Assembly: GCF_041914405.1 (NCBI RefSeq)
Contig: NZ_JAYSDK010000003.1
Location: 62,001 to 126,000, forward strand
Length of the DNA: 64,000 bases
DNA from: Zoogloea sp041914405
GTDB taxonomy: Bacteria > Pseudomonadota > Gammaproteobacteria > Burkholderiales > Rhodocyclaceae
Direction of reading: 5' to 3'
This document shows positions 39,140 through 48,264 of this stretch, one piece after another. The notes beneath the pieces are model-generated. The model saw only the letters and a list, made by a program, of their open reading frames with translations, was not told where the DNA came from and made no database searches. Position numbers and translations under genes: made by a program. Every line of letters begins with the position of its first letter. Position 1 is the first letter of the stretch.

Positions 39140-40657
39140 ATGCTGCATCCGCTGTTGTCTTCCGAAGTCGCTGCACTGTTCGCTGGCTTTGGTCTGCCGG
39201 CGCCGGGGGCGGGCAGCCTGGTGGCTCGCTCGCCGATCGACGGCAGCCGCATCGGCAGTTGCGTGGAGTGTGACGACCTGGATGCCGTGGTGGCCCGGGC
39301 GCGGGTGGCGTTCCTGGCCTGGCGGGAGGTCCCGGCGCCGCGCCGTGGTGAACTGCTGCGGCGCTTCGGCGAGGTGCTGCGTCGGCATAAGGCAGCGCTG
39401 GGCCGGCTGGTCAGCATCGAGAGCGGCAAGATCCTGTCCGAAGGGCAGGGCGAGGTGCAGGAGATGATCGACATGTGCGACTTCGCGGTCGGCCTGTCGC
39501 GCCAGCTCTACGGCCTGACGATGGCCAGCGAGCGGCCCGGTCATCGCCTGATGGAAAGTTGGCATCCCCTCGGCGTGTGCGGCGTCATCAGTGCCTTCAA
39601 TTTTCCGGTTGCGGTATGGGCATGGAATGCTGCGCTGGCCTTGGTGTGCGGCAATGCGGTGGTGTGGAAACCGTCGTCGCGCACGCCCCTGTGTGCACTG
39701 GCCTGCCAGGGCTTGCTGGAACAGGCGATAGCCGAGGCGGGCGACGTGCCGCCGCACCTCAGCCAAGTGGTGATCGGCCCCGGGGCCCTTGGCACGGCGC
39801 TGGCCGACCATCCGGATGTGGCGCTGCTGTCGGCGACCGGCTCGACGGCGATGGGGCGCAGCGTGGCGCCGCGGGTGGCCGCCCGCTTCGGGCGCTGCCT
39901 GCTGGAGCTGGGCGGCAACAACGGAATGATCGTGGCGCCTAGCGCCGACTTGGAGCTGGCGCTGCTGGCCATCGTCTTTTCCGCCGCCGGTACCGCCGGA
40001 CAGCGCTGCACGACCTTGCGCCGCCTGATCGTGCACGAGTCCGTCGCGGCGTGCCTGCTGCCGCGCCTCGTGGCGGCCTTCGCCAGTCTGCCGGTTGGTC
40101 ATCCGCTGGAATCCGCCACGCTTGTCGGCCCGCTGATCGACAGTGCAGCTGTCGATGCCCATCGGGCGGCGCTGGTCCAGGCCCACGTCGAGGGCGGCTG
40201 CGTGCATGGCGGCGAGGTGGTGGCGGTGGCCAACTGCCCGGACGGCTGCTACGTGCGCCCGGCGCTGGTGGAGATGCCCGGGCAGACAGCGCTGGTGCGC
40301 CGAGAGACCTTTAGCCCGATCCTCTACGTGCTGCGCTACCGCACGCTGGACGAGGCAATCGCGCTGCACAACGGTGTGCCCCAGGGCCTGGCATCGGCGA
40401 TCTTCACCACCGATCTGCGGGAGGCGGAACGCTTCCTGTCGGCGGCCGGCAGCGACTGCGGCATCGCCAACGTGAACATCGGTCCGTCCGGCGCCGAGAT
40501 CGGCGGCGCCTTCGGCGGCGAGAAGGAGACCGGCGGCGGCCGTGAGGCCGGGGCGGACGCGTGGCGCGCCTACATGCGGCGGGCCACCAACACCATCAAC
40601 TATTCCAGCGCGCTGCCGCTGGCCCAGGGCGTGCGTTTCGATGCGCCGAACGCTTGA
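39140..40657 (+). CDS. ALDH7-type aldehyde dehydrogenase (piperideine-6-carboxylate dehydrogenase-like)
   Basis: This is a 505-residue NAD-dependent aldehyde dehydrogenase of the antiquitin/AmaB group, which oxidises alpha-aminoadipate semialdehyde in lysine breakdown. The cofactor segment is SAFNFPVAVWAWNAALAL...VVWKPSS, the general base Glu is in LLELGGNNG and the nucleophile Cys is in GTAGQRCTTLRR. The antiquitin-like ending GGAFGGEKETGGGREAGADAWR is clear. A GGGAGGG Shine-Dalgarno precedes the ATG. No lysine transaminase is adjacent, so the pathway is inferred from the family alone. Confidence 0.9.
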   Translation: MLHPLLSSEVAALFAGFGLPAPGAGSLVARSPIDGSRIGSCVECDDLDAVVARARVAFLAWREVPAPRRGELLRRFGEVLRRHKAALGRLVSIESGKILSEGQGEVQEMIDMCDFAVGLSRQLYGLTMASERPGHRLMESWHPLGVCGVISAFNFPVAVWAWNAALALVCGNAVVWKPSSRTPLCALACQGLLEQAIAEAGDVPPHLSQVVIGPGALGTALADHPDVALLSATGSTAMGRSVAPRVAARFGRCLLELGGNNGMIVAPSADLELALLAIVFSAAGTAGQRCTTLRRLIVHESVAACLLPRLVAAFASLPVGHPLESATLVGPLIDSAAVDAHRAALVQAHVEGGCVHGGEVVAVANCPDGCYVRPALVEMPGQTALVRRETFSPILYVLRYRTLDEAIALHNGVPQGLASAIFTTDLREAERFLSAAGSDCGIANVNIGPSGAEIGGAFGGEKETGGGREAGADAWRAYMRRATNTINYSSALPLAQGVRFDAPNA

Positions 40658-40731
40658 GCGCATGGGCCCTGCAAGCGTCGTCAGCTGTTAGGCTGTGGTC
40701 CCGCCACGTGCGAGTTTTCGATCCCGAACCG

Positions 40732-41400
40732 ATGCGTCTCCTGCCCCTGCTGCTCGCCCTGTTCTGCTGCAACAGCTTCGCCGACGTCTGCGACGAGCTG
40801 CCGAAGCCGTCGGTGACGGTGAAGCTGCACGAGGAGCCGGTCGGGCTGGACACCGTGACCGGCTTGCGCACCCTCAGCCTGATGGGGCCGCGTTCCCTGC
40901 AGGAAGGGCAGCGGGTGCTGGGCCTGACGCGGGGGGCGGCCATCGTGCGTTTCGAGACCAAGGTGGTGTCCCGCGTCGATGCCTCCCGCCAGTGGGAATG
41001 CGCCAGTCCGCAGATCAGCATGACCTACGGATTCAGTCCGCTGACCGTGTATGTGGCGAAGGAGTTTCCGAAGGACAGCTGCGCCTACCGGGAGATCTAC
41101 CAGCACGAGCAGCGCCACGTGGACGCCTATCGCCAGCACCTGGCCAGTATCGAGAAGGAGCTGGCCGACACCTTGTCTCGCCGCTTCACCACCGGTGGCC
41201 CGTGGCGCGGCCCGGTCGGGCAGGCGCGGGCGCGCATCGCCGGCGAGCTTGAGGAACGCTGGAGCCCTTACGTGCGGCGCGAGATCAACAAGGTGGAGCT
41301 GGTGCAGGCACAGATCGACACGCCGGAGGAATACCGCCGCGTGGCCGAGCGCTGCGACGGTGCCATCAAGAAGATCACCCTGCAGGCGCTGCAGCGCTGA
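40732..41400 (+). CDS. Secreted HExxH-motif protein
   Basis: This is a 222-residue exported protein. The ATG at 40732 begins a short signal peptide (MRLLPLLLALFCCNSFA). Residues about 121-132 read IYQHEQRHVDAY, which contains HEQRH, a HExxH zinc-protease motif. The rest is beta-rich, then a long helical tail. Four Cys in the mature part could form disulfides. It looks like a DUF922-type putative metalloprotease, a family of unproven activity. It is transcribed with or just after the aldehyde dehydrogenase, 74 bases downstream, and converges with the flavin-binding gene. Confidence 0.7.
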   Translation: MRLLPLLLALFCCNSFADVCDELPKPSVTVKLHEEPVGLDTVTGLRTLSLMGPRSLQEGQRVLGLTRGAAIVRFETKVVSRVDASRQWECASPQISMTYGFSPLTVYVAKEFPKDSCAYREIYQHEQRHVDAYRQHLASIEKELADTLSRRFTTGGPWRGPVGQARARIAGELEERWSPYVRREINKVELVQAQIDTPEEYRRVAERCDGAIKKITLQALQR

Positions 41401-41413
41401 ACTGCATGCCCGG

Positions 41414-42319
41414 TCAGGCGGGCGGCGGCTGCCAGCGCAGGGCCGCGGCCCGCCGGGCGAGGCGGCTCGTACGTACGTGCAGACGCAGCAGGCGCCGGGC
41501 TTCGGGAAAGGCGGCGAGGGCGGCCGCGTCGTCGACGATCTCCGCATCGGCGGCCAGCCAGGCCAGGTCGCCACGGGCGAAATCGATGAACAGCAGGCCG
41601 GCGCGCGGGGCCAGCAGAAGGTTGCCGAGGGTGTTGAAGTAGTTGTTGCCGGCCAGGTCGGGCACCGTCAGCGTGTCGCCGTCTATGCGCACGAAGCCGG
41701 CCGGGCCGCCCCGGTGGGAGACATCCACGCCGTGGGCCGGCAGGCCGTCGTCGTCCGGGTGGGCGCTGGCGATGAAGAAGGTGTCGGCCGCTGCGACCAG
41801 CGTGCGCACGGGGTCGCCCAGCCCAGTGAAATCCAGGCTTTCAGGTCGGGCTTCCTGTCCGGGTGCGTACTCGGCCTGGCGCGGCTCGATGTACTTCGGG
41901 CAGTTGCCGAAGCTCTGTTCGACATGGATGTCGATTCCCACGCCATCAACCGCGACGACCCGCCCGTTGGCCCGGTTGCGGCGTCGCGTGTGGGCCTCGA
42001 TGCCGAGCAGGCCGACGCGGGCGCCCGCCTGCAGCAGACCTTCCAGTGGATCGCCGGCCGGCGGCAGCGCGGCGATGCGCAGGCGGTCGTCCGCCGGCGC
42101 GGTGATGAAGCCCGGTGCGCCGGCCAGCAGCGAGGCCCACGGCTGGCCGGCGCCATCCACCGCGCCGGCCACGACGAAGGGCAACTGGCCGAAGAAGGTC
42201 TGGTGGGTTTCCGGCATCGCCGGCCGGATCACCCGCGGGCCGACCTCGGCCAGCCGTTCCCGGCTGCCGGCGCGGGCCTGCAGGGTTTCTTCGCCGGTGT
42301 GGAAGCTGGGGCCAGCCAT
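41414..42319 (-). CDS. Pyridoxamine 5'-phosphate oxidase-like flavin-binding protein
   Basis: This is a 301-residue protein with a PNPOx-like split-barrel core. It has TFFGQLPFVVAGAVDGAGQPWASLLAGAPGFI near residues 41-73 and the second-half segment DTFFIASAHPDDDGLPAHGVDVSHRGGPAGFVRI. Cys in SFGNCPKYI is typical of a subgroup that resembles ferredoxin-less cyanobacterial relatives. It probably binds FMN and reduces a small substrate. It starts five bases after the GST stop, so the two form an operon. Confidence 0.8.
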   Translation of the reverse strand: MAGPSFHTGEETLQARAGSRERLAEVGPRVIRPAMPETHQTFFGQLPFVVAGAVDGAGQPWASLLAGAPGFITAPADDRLRIAALPPAGDPLEGLLQAGARVGLLGIEAHTRRRNRANGRVVAVDGVGIDIHVEQSFGNCPKYIEPRQAEYAPGQEARPESLDFTGLGDPVRTLVAAADTFFIASAHPDDDGLPAHGVDVSHRGGPAGFVRIDGDTLTVPDLAGNNYFNTLGNLLLAPRAGLLFIDFARGDLAWLAADAEIVDDAAALAAFPEARRLLRLHVRTSRLARRAAALRWQPPPA

Positions 42320-42324
42320 GGTCG

Positions 42325-42957
42325 TCAGGCCGCCAGGCCGATGGCGGTAGCCGGCATCGGGATGAAGCCTGGCAGCGCTTCCACGCGGGCCAGCCAGGCG
42401 CGGATGTTCGGGTAGTCGGCCAGCGACACATTGCCTTCCGGCGCGTGGGCGATGTAGGTGTGGTTGGCCACGTCGGCGATGGTGGCGTGCTCGCCGACGA
42501 GGAAGGGGCGTTCGGCCAGCTCCTTCTCCATCACCGCAAACAGCGCGTGGGCGCGGGCGATGACTTCCCTCGGGTTGAAGTCCATGCCGAACACCGTGAC
42601 CAGGCGGGCTGCGCAGGGGCCGTAGGCAACCTGCCCGGAGGCTACCGACAGCCAGCGCTGGACCTGGGCCGCGCCGGCCGGGTCGGTCGGCAGCCAGCTT
42701 GGGTCGCCGTAACGGCGGGCCAGGTAGACGAGGATCGCGGTGGAGTCGGCGATGGTCAGGTCGCCGTCCTGGATCACCGGCACCTGGCCGAAGGCATTCA
42801 TCGCCAGGTAGGCGGGTGTCTTCTGCTCGCCGCCGGCCAGGTCCACGTCGATCGGCTCGACGGGCAGGCCGAGCAGGGACAGGAAGAGCTCGGCCCGGTG
42901 GCTGTGGCCGGAGAGCGGGAAGCGGTACAGCTTGATCGGCTGGGCGGGGGTGTTCAT
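42325..42957 (-). CDS. Glutathione S-transferase
   Basis: This is a 210-residue GST. The N-terminal thioredoxin-like domain has LYRFPLSGHSHRAELFLSLL with a Ser at the catalytic place, the cis-Pro motif FGQVPVIQDGDLTIADSTAIL, and a helical C-terminal domain. It should conjugate glutathione to electrophiles or reduce peroxides. It is divergent from a LysR regulator, with an inverted repeat in the shared region, and co-directional with the PNPOx-like gene. Confidence 0.92.
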   Translation of the reverse strand: MNTPAQPIKLYRFPLSGHSHRAELFLSLLGLPVEPIDVDLAGGEQKTPAYLAMNAFGQVPVIQDGDLTIADSTAILVYLARRYGDPSWLPTDPAGAAQVQRWLSVASGQVAYGPCAARLVTVFGMDFNPREVIARAHALFAVMEKELAERPFLVGEHATIADVANHTYIAHAPEGNVSLADYPNIRAWLARVEALPGFIPMPATAIGLAA

Positions 42958-43010
42958 GGTTTCTTCCTTTGGTGTGGGTGATGGCAGCTAGTGTGCGTTG
43001 ATCCGATTTG

Positions 43011-43045
43011 TGGATAAATGGCGCAGTTCTGATTTCACTTATCCA
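43011..43045. promoter_or_regulatory. Inverted repeat between GST and LysR genes
   Basis: TGGATAA (43011-43017) is repeated inverted as TTATCCA (43039-43045), with 21 bases between. It lies in the divergent promoter region, where a LysR-type protein would bind to control both itself and the GST operon. Confidence 0.5.
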
Positions 43046-43063
43046 ATAGATGGAGTAATAGCC

Positions 43064-43945
43064 ATGGACAAGCTGAAGGCTATGGCGACCTTCGTGCGCA
43101 TCGCCGACGACGGCAGCCTCAGCGCCGCGGCGCGCAGCCTGGGCAGTTCGCTGCCGGCAGTGGTGCGCACGCTGGCGGCGCTTGAGGCCGAGCTGGGCGT
43201 GCGCCTGTTCAACCGCACGACGCGCCGCATCGCGCTGACCGAGGAAGGGCGGCACTACCTGGCGAGCTGCCGCAATCTGCTGGCTTCTCTCGACGAGGCG
43301 GAAGCCGCCTTGAAGGAGGAGGCTGGCGAGCTGTCCGGCCAGCTCACGGTGACGGCGCCGGTGCTGTTCGGGCAGATGTACGTGGCGCCGGCGGTGAACC
43401 GCTTCATGCTGCGCCACGAACAGCTGCGCTGCCGTCTGCTGCTCTTCGACCGGGTCGTGAACCTGCTGGAAGAAGGCATCGACGTGGGCATCCGCATCGG
43501 CGCGCTGGAGGATTCGACGCTGATCGCCCAGCCGGTTGGCGCGGTGCGGCGCATGGTGGTGGCCAGTCCGGACTACCTGCACGGCCGTACGTTACCTGTG
43601 CATCCGAAGGATCTGCTGCAGGCCGACTGCATCGGTTTCTTGTCGGGTTCGGGGGGCTGGTGGCGCTTTGAGGACAAGGGGCGCTCCTTCGGCGTGCCAG
43701 TGAAGGGGCGGCTGGAGTTCAACCATGTGGCGCCGGCGGTGGATGCCTGCGTGGCCGGGCTCGGCTTCGGCTGCTTCCTGTCGTACCAGATCGCCGGCCA
43801 CCTCGCCGCGGGGCGGCTGCGGCCTGTGCTGGAGGATTTCGAGCCGACGCCGCGGCCGGTCAGCGTGGTCTACCCGCACGCGCGCCTGCTGCCGGCGCGA
43901 GTGCGGGTGTTCGTCGACTGGATGCGCGAGGCACTGGCGATGTGA
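43064..43945 (+). CDS. LysR-family transcription regulator
   Basis: This is a 293-residue LysR-type regulator. The ATG at 43064 gives MDKLKAMATFVRIADDGSLSAAARSLG, the usual winged-helix N-terminus; a longer frame from 42998 is unlikely. The recognition helix region is SLPAVVRTLAALEAELGVRLFNRTTRRIALTEEG. The C-terminal effector domain (about 90-290) is of the type often linked to GST or quinone reductase genes. It likely controls the divergent GST/PNPOx pair. Confidence 0.92.
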   Translation: MDKLKAMATFVRIADDGSLSAAARSLGSSLPAVVRTLAALEAELGVRLFNRTTRRIALTEEGRHYLASCRNLLASLDEAEAALKEEAGELSGQLTVTAPVLFGQMYVAPAVNRFMLRHEQLRCRLLLFDRVVNLLEEGIDVGIRIGALEDSTLIAQPVGAVRRMVVASPDYLHGRTLPVHPKDLLQADCIGFLSGSGGWWRFEDKGRSFGVPVKGRLEFNHVAPAVDACVAGLGFGCFLSYQIAGHLAAGRLRPVLEDFEPTPRPVSVVYPHARLLPARVRVFVDWMREALAM

Positions 43946-44044
43946 GGCGCTTCACCCTGGCCGCTCAGCAGCGATGGTAATGTTGTCGGTATAAATTCGA
44001 ACGCCATCGATGGGATGCTTCCCGTCGCCACGGGAGCTGCGGGA

Positions 44045-45892
44045 ATGCCACTGTCCCTTCGTCTGTCGCGATACCTTGCCGCCAAGGGCTGGGTGCTCGG
44101 GATGTGCTGCCTTTCCGGCACCCTGCTGGGGCCAGCGGCGGCCCAGGCTCTGAGCCCCCAGCAGGTCTTCAACCTGGTGTCGCCGGCCGTCGCCGTGCTG
44201 GAAGTAGCCGGCGGCGAAGGCCAGCCGACGGTCGCCCTGAGCGCCACCGAGATCGGGGCCGGGCGCTTCGTTTCAGTCTGTGAAGGACTGGATGGCGCCA
44301 GCGTCCTGAATCTGAAGCTTGGCGGGCAGGTTCATGCAGGGCGCCTTGCCGCCCGGGACCGGGAGCGCAACCTGTGCCTAGTCGTCGTGGAAGGCCTGCC
44401 GTCGTCCGGCGTGGCTCTGCGGCGGAGCCTGCCAGCCACCGGAAGCCGCGTTTTCGCGCTGTCGAATGCGCTGGGGCTGGGCGTCGGGATTTCCGAGGGG
44501 GTGGTGGCCGGCGTCCGGCGCTATCCGGCGGGGAACCTGATTCAGTTCACCGCGCCGATCTCGCCGGGGTCCGAAGGCGGGGCGCTGGTGGATGAGTCGG
44601 GTGCCGTGGTGGGCATCATCGACTACCGCCGCCGCGACGGCCAGAACGTCAATTTCGCCGCCGCGATCAGCTGGAGCGACGAGATCGAGGCACGTGCCGC
44701 CGCTGCTGCCGCGGCCCTGCAGCGCTACGACGCGGCGGCCCTGTTGATGAAGCAGGGCAAATGGCAGGAACTGGATGCGCAGGTGACCGAGTGGATTCGC
44801 CGCGAGCCTGGCAGTACCGATGCCTGGCGCTTCCGGGTCGCCGCGGCCCACGGCCTCAAGCAGGCCGAACGGGAGCTGGAGGCCTGGACTGCGCTGCGCC
44901 GGATCGCGCCGGAGCGCGCCGAGTGGGGGATCGGCCTGGTGTCGGCACTGCTGGCTGGCGGACGGCGGGACGAGGCGCTCGCGCTGGCCGGTACGCTGGC
45001 CACCGAGCACCGGGAGCTGGCGGTGGTGCACCTGGTCCTCGGGCGGGTGCGTACGGCCGCCCGCCTCAACAAGGAAGCCGAGGCGGCCTACCGTACCGCC
45101 ATCGAGCTCGACCCCTGGCTGATCGAGGCCTACCGTGGCCTGGCGGAACTGGCCCAGCTGCGCGGGGATCATGCCACCTCGATCTCGATCTGGTCGCGGA
45201 TTTCCGGGCTGTACCCGGAGGCGCCGGGGCCGCGTTTCGGCCTGGCACGGGCCTACATCAACGCCGCCCAGCCCGCCCGTGCCCTCGCGGTACTCGAACG
45301 CCTGCCGGAGGCGGAGCGGGACGGCGCGTCGGCCTGGTTCTGGCGCGGCATCGCGCTGGCCGCGCTGGAGCGTCCGGAGGCAGCCATCGAGGCTTATCAG
45401 GCATGCCTGGCACGCCGTTTCGAGGAGCCCGGCCAGGCGTGGGCGGGGATCGGATTTGCGCACTACCGCCTGAAGAATTACCCCGACGCCATCGCCGCCT
45501 TCAAGGCAGCCGTGGAGGCCCAGCCCGCGCAGGATGACTGGCGCTACCAGCTGGGTGTCACGCTGAAGGACGGCGGCCGCCCGGCCGAGGCCCTGGCCCT
45601 GTTCGACGAACTGGCGACGCGGGTGCCCGGTGAGGCACGCAACTGGCGCCAGAAGGGTTTCACGCTGAGCATCCTGGCGCGCCATCAGGAAGCCCTGCCG
45701 GCACTGGAGCGTTCGCTGCAGCTCGACCCCGCCCAGCTGAAGGTGTGGGGTGCCCTGCTGGAGGCCCAGCAGGCGCTGGGCCAGCGGGATGCCGCGCGCA
45801 ACACCTACGACAGGATGCGGGCGATCGACGGCAAGGCCGCGGAAGAGGCCTACCTCAACTATCTATCCCCTTATGAGGAGGTCGCCCGATGA
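44045..45892 (+). CDS. Exported trypsin-fold pseudoprotease with TPR repeats
   Basis: This is a 615-residue protein with a signal peptide (about 1-35). I chose the ATG at 44045, which has GGGAG eight bases upstream, over the ATG at 44015. Residues about 40-225 form an HtrA-like barrel, but the triad is lost when aligned to the next gene: Glu80 for His (VSVCEGLDG), Asn109 for Asp (RERNLCLVVV) and Glu177 for Ser (SPGSEGG). Some ten TPR units follow (about 235-610). It is probably a non-catalytic binding partner. Its stop overlaps the start of the catalytic homologue. Confidence 0.85.
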   Translation: MPLSLRLSRYLAAKGWVLGMCCLSGTLLGPAAAQALSPQQVFNLVSPAVAVLEVAGGEGQPTVALSATEIGAGRFVSVCEGLDGASVLNLKLGGQVHAGRLAARDRERNLCLVVVEGLPSSGVALRRSLPATGSRVFALSNALGLGVGISEGVVAGVRRYPAGNLIQFTAPISPGSEGGALVDESGAVVGIIDYRRRDGQNVNFAAAISWSDEIEARAAAAAAALQRYDAAALLMKQGKWQELDAQVTEWIRREPGSTDAWRFRVAAAHGLKQAERELEAWTALRRIAPERAEWGIGLVSALLAGGRRDEALALAGTLATEHRELAVVHLVLGRVRTAARLNKEAEAAYRTAIELDPWLIEAYRGLAELAQLRGDHATSISIWSRISGLYPEAPGPRFGLARAYINAAQPARALAVLERLPEAERDGASAWFWRGIALAALERPEAAIEAYQACLARRFEEPGQAWAGIGFAHYRLKNYPDAIAAFKAAVEAQPAQDDWRYQLGVTLKDGGRPAEALALFDELATRVPGEARNWRQKGFTLSILARHQEALPALERSLQLDPAQLKVWGALLEAQQALGQRDAARNTYDRMRAIDGKAAEEAYLNYLSPYEEVAR

Positions 45893-48246
45893 GAATGGCG
45901 GCAGTGCTGGGACTCGTGCTTGCCGGTCTAACCGGAGGGCACGCGTCGGCCGGGGAGGAAGGAGACGCCCAGCGCGTCTTTGCACGGGTGTCGTCCTCCG
46001 TGGTGACGATCAAGACGGTGGACGAGCAGGGGAAGGCCGCGGCCCAGGGGAGCGGTGTGGTGGTCGGGGCCGGACTGGTGGCGACCAACTGCCACGTGAT
46101 CGAGGACGCGAGCGGGATCCGTGTGCTGGCTGGTTCGCACGAACTGGCTGGTCGCTGGTTGCGTCGCAATGCGCCGGCGGACCTGTGCCTGCTGGCCGTC
46201 GCTGGCTTGACGGCCGCGCCGGTGCCCTTGCGCCAGGTGGACGGGCAGGCCGTCGGGGAGGCTGTGTTCGCGGTCGGAAACCCTCTCGGCTTCGGCTTGG
46301 CGGTGAGTGCGGGCCTGCTCGCCAGTGTCAGGCTCGAACTGCCGCAGCCCTTCCTCGTCGCGACCGCGCCCCAGTCGCCCGGCTCCAGCGGCGGCGGGCT
46401 GTTCGACCGGGACGGGCGGCTGGTCGGCATCACCCGGGCGGTGCTCGGTACCGGCCAGAACTTCAACATGATCCTGCCGGCCGCGCAGGTGGCGCGCATC
46501 CTGGTCGGTGGTGACGAGCCGCCCCCTGCGCCGGCGCTGCCAGCGCCGGAGCGGGCCTGGATGACGGAGGCGGAGGCTCTCATCGCCGCCCGGAAATGGG
46601 CGGAACTCGAGCCCCACGCGCGGGCCTGGATGGCCGCCCGGCCGCGCTCCGCGCACGCCGCTTTCCTGCATGCCAGCAGCCTCGTGGAACTGCAGCGCCC
46701 CAGCGAGGCGGAGCCCAGCCTGTTGAGAGCCCTTGAGCTTGACCGCGATCACGCCCAGGCGTGGGAGCTGCTGGCCTCAGTGCAGTATCGTCGCGGCGCA
46801 CGCGACGAAGCCGAGAAGTCCATGCAGGAGGCGGCGCGCCGTCAGCCTTTCAGTGCCTGGGCTCCCTTGTTGCGTTCCAGCTGGCTTTACGAGGAAGGCC
46901 GTCTGGCCGAGGCCGAGACATACGCGAAGGAGGCCATCCGGCGGAATCCCGGCAGCGTTTCCCCGTGGCGCCAGCTCGGGCTGATCGAAGACCGGCTGGG
47001 CAAGCGGGACGATGCCTTGAAGGCGTTTGCGACCGCTCTGCGCCTCGGGGACCCGGACAGCACGGCGCGGCGGCGCCTGGCCGAGCTCTACGCCGAAACC
47101 GGCCGGCCCGACGAAGCCCGCCGCGTGGCGCGTGATGCCGCGATAAGCCGCAACGATTCCGAAAAGACGCAGCTCGCCCTCGGCTTTGCGGAACTCAATC
47201 GGGGGCGCCTGCGGCCCGCCGAGGAGGCCATGCGCAGGGCTGTTGAACTGGCGCCGGAGTCGGCCGATGCCTGGACCGGGCTCGGCGCAGTGCTGATGAA
47301 GCTGACACGGGTTGCGGAAGCGGAGAAGGCCTTCGATCAGGCGGTCCGGCTGGCTCCCGGCCAGGCCAACCACCTTGCCAACCGGAGCATGGTCCGGCTG
47401 GAGCTCAAGCGCGTGCAGCGAGCCCTCGACGACGCCCTGAAAGCCATCGAGCTCGATCCGAAGAGCGTGGGAGGGTGGCGCCAGGCGGCGCTGGCCTACC
47501 TGGCCGCCGGCAAGCCGCGGGAGGCTGGCATGGCCTTTCAGAAACTCGAGGGCTTGAGCAGCGTGACCCCGGACGAGCGGGTTTCGTGGGCGGAAAGCTT
47601 GCTCGGCACCGGCAATCCGGACCAGGCGCTGGCCATGGTGCGGCAGGCCGAGGCGGCCGATCCGAAACTGCTGCGCATGTGCTTGACGACCGCCAAGATC
47701 CTGGGGGCCAAGGGGGACGTGGAAGGCGCTTTGCGCTATGAACTCAGGGCCATCGAGATCGATCCCGTCAATGTGCTGGCCTGGAGCGGGAAGGGTTTTG
47801 CGCTGATGAGGCTGGGCCGCCTGCCCGAAGCGCTGGAGGCGCTGGAAACCGCGGTGCGTCTCGACCCCGAGCAGGTCAATGCGTGGGTCAATCTGGGGGA
47901 AGCCCAGTTGCGCAGTCGCAACCTCGGGCGGGCCATCCAGGCCCTGGAAAAGGCGATCAGCCTGAAGCCGTCGGCGATGGATGCACGCATCCACCTGGCC
48001 CAGGCCTATCTCGGCGCGCGTCTGTTCCAGAAAGCCCGTACACAGGTGGAGAGCGTGCTCGAGACGCAGCCGAACCTGGCTCCGGCGCTAGGCCTGTTGA
48101 CCATGAGCTACCTGGCAGAGGGGAACGGCGCGGCTGCCGCCGCGGCCTTCCAGCGCTTCAGGCAAACCGCGCCGGAGGCCGCGAGGGCGCTGCGGGCCCA
48201 GGCGCTTGGCAGCGGCCTGCCGGCGGCCCGCAGCCTGCCGGAGTAG
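45889..48246 (+). CDS. Exported trypsin-like serine protease with TPR repeats
   Basis: This is a 785-residue protein. After a signal peptide (about 1-22) comes an HtrA-type protease domain (about 25-205) with an intact triad: His69 (TNCHVIED), Asp98 (APADLCLLAV) and Ser167 (SPGSSGGGLF). The remainder (about 225-780) is a run of TPR units with the W/LG/Y/A/F/A/P pattern. There is no PDZ domain. The TPRs may bind unfolded proteins or a complex. It is coupled by ATGA to the pseudoprotease gene, which has the same architecture, so the two likely work together in the periplasm. Confidence 0.88.
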   Translation: MRMAAVLGLVLAGLTGGHASAGEEGDAQRVFARVSSSVVTIKTVDEQGKAAAQGSGVVVGAGLVATNCHVIEDASGIRVLAGSHELAGRWLRRNAPADLCLLAVAGLTAAPVPLRQVDGQAVGEAVFAVGNPLGFGLAVSAGLLASVRLELPQPFLVATAPQSPGSSGGGLFDRDGRLVGITRAVLGTGQNFNMILPAAQVARILVGGDEPPPAPALPAPERAWMTEAEALIAARKWAELEPHARAWMAARPRSAHAAFLHASSLVELQRPSEAEPSLLRALELDRDHAQAWELLASVQYRRGARDEAEKSMQEAARRQPFSAWAPLLRSSWLYEEGRLAEAETYAKEAIRRNPGSVSPWRQLGLIEDRLGKRDDALKAFATALRLGDPDSTARRRLAELYAETGRPDEARRVARDAAISRNDSEKTQLALGFAELNRGRLRPAEEAMRRAVELAPESADAWTGLGAVLMKLTRVAEAEKAFDQAVRLAPGQANHLANRSMVRLELKRVQRALDDALKAIELDPKSVGGWRQAALAYLAAGKPREAGMAFQKLEGLSSVTPDERVSWAESLLGTGNPDQALAMVRQAEAADPKLLRMCLTTAKILGAKGDVEGALRYELRAIEIDPVNVLAWSGKGFALMRLGRLPEALEALETAVRLDPEQVNAWVNLGEAQLRSRNLGRAIQALEKAISLKPSAMDARIHLAQAYLGARLFQKARTQVESVLETQPNLAPALGLLTMSYLAEGNGAAAAAAFQRFRQTAPEAARALRAQALGSGLPAARSLPE

Positions 48247-48264
48247 TTCAGGCTGGCCCGGGGG

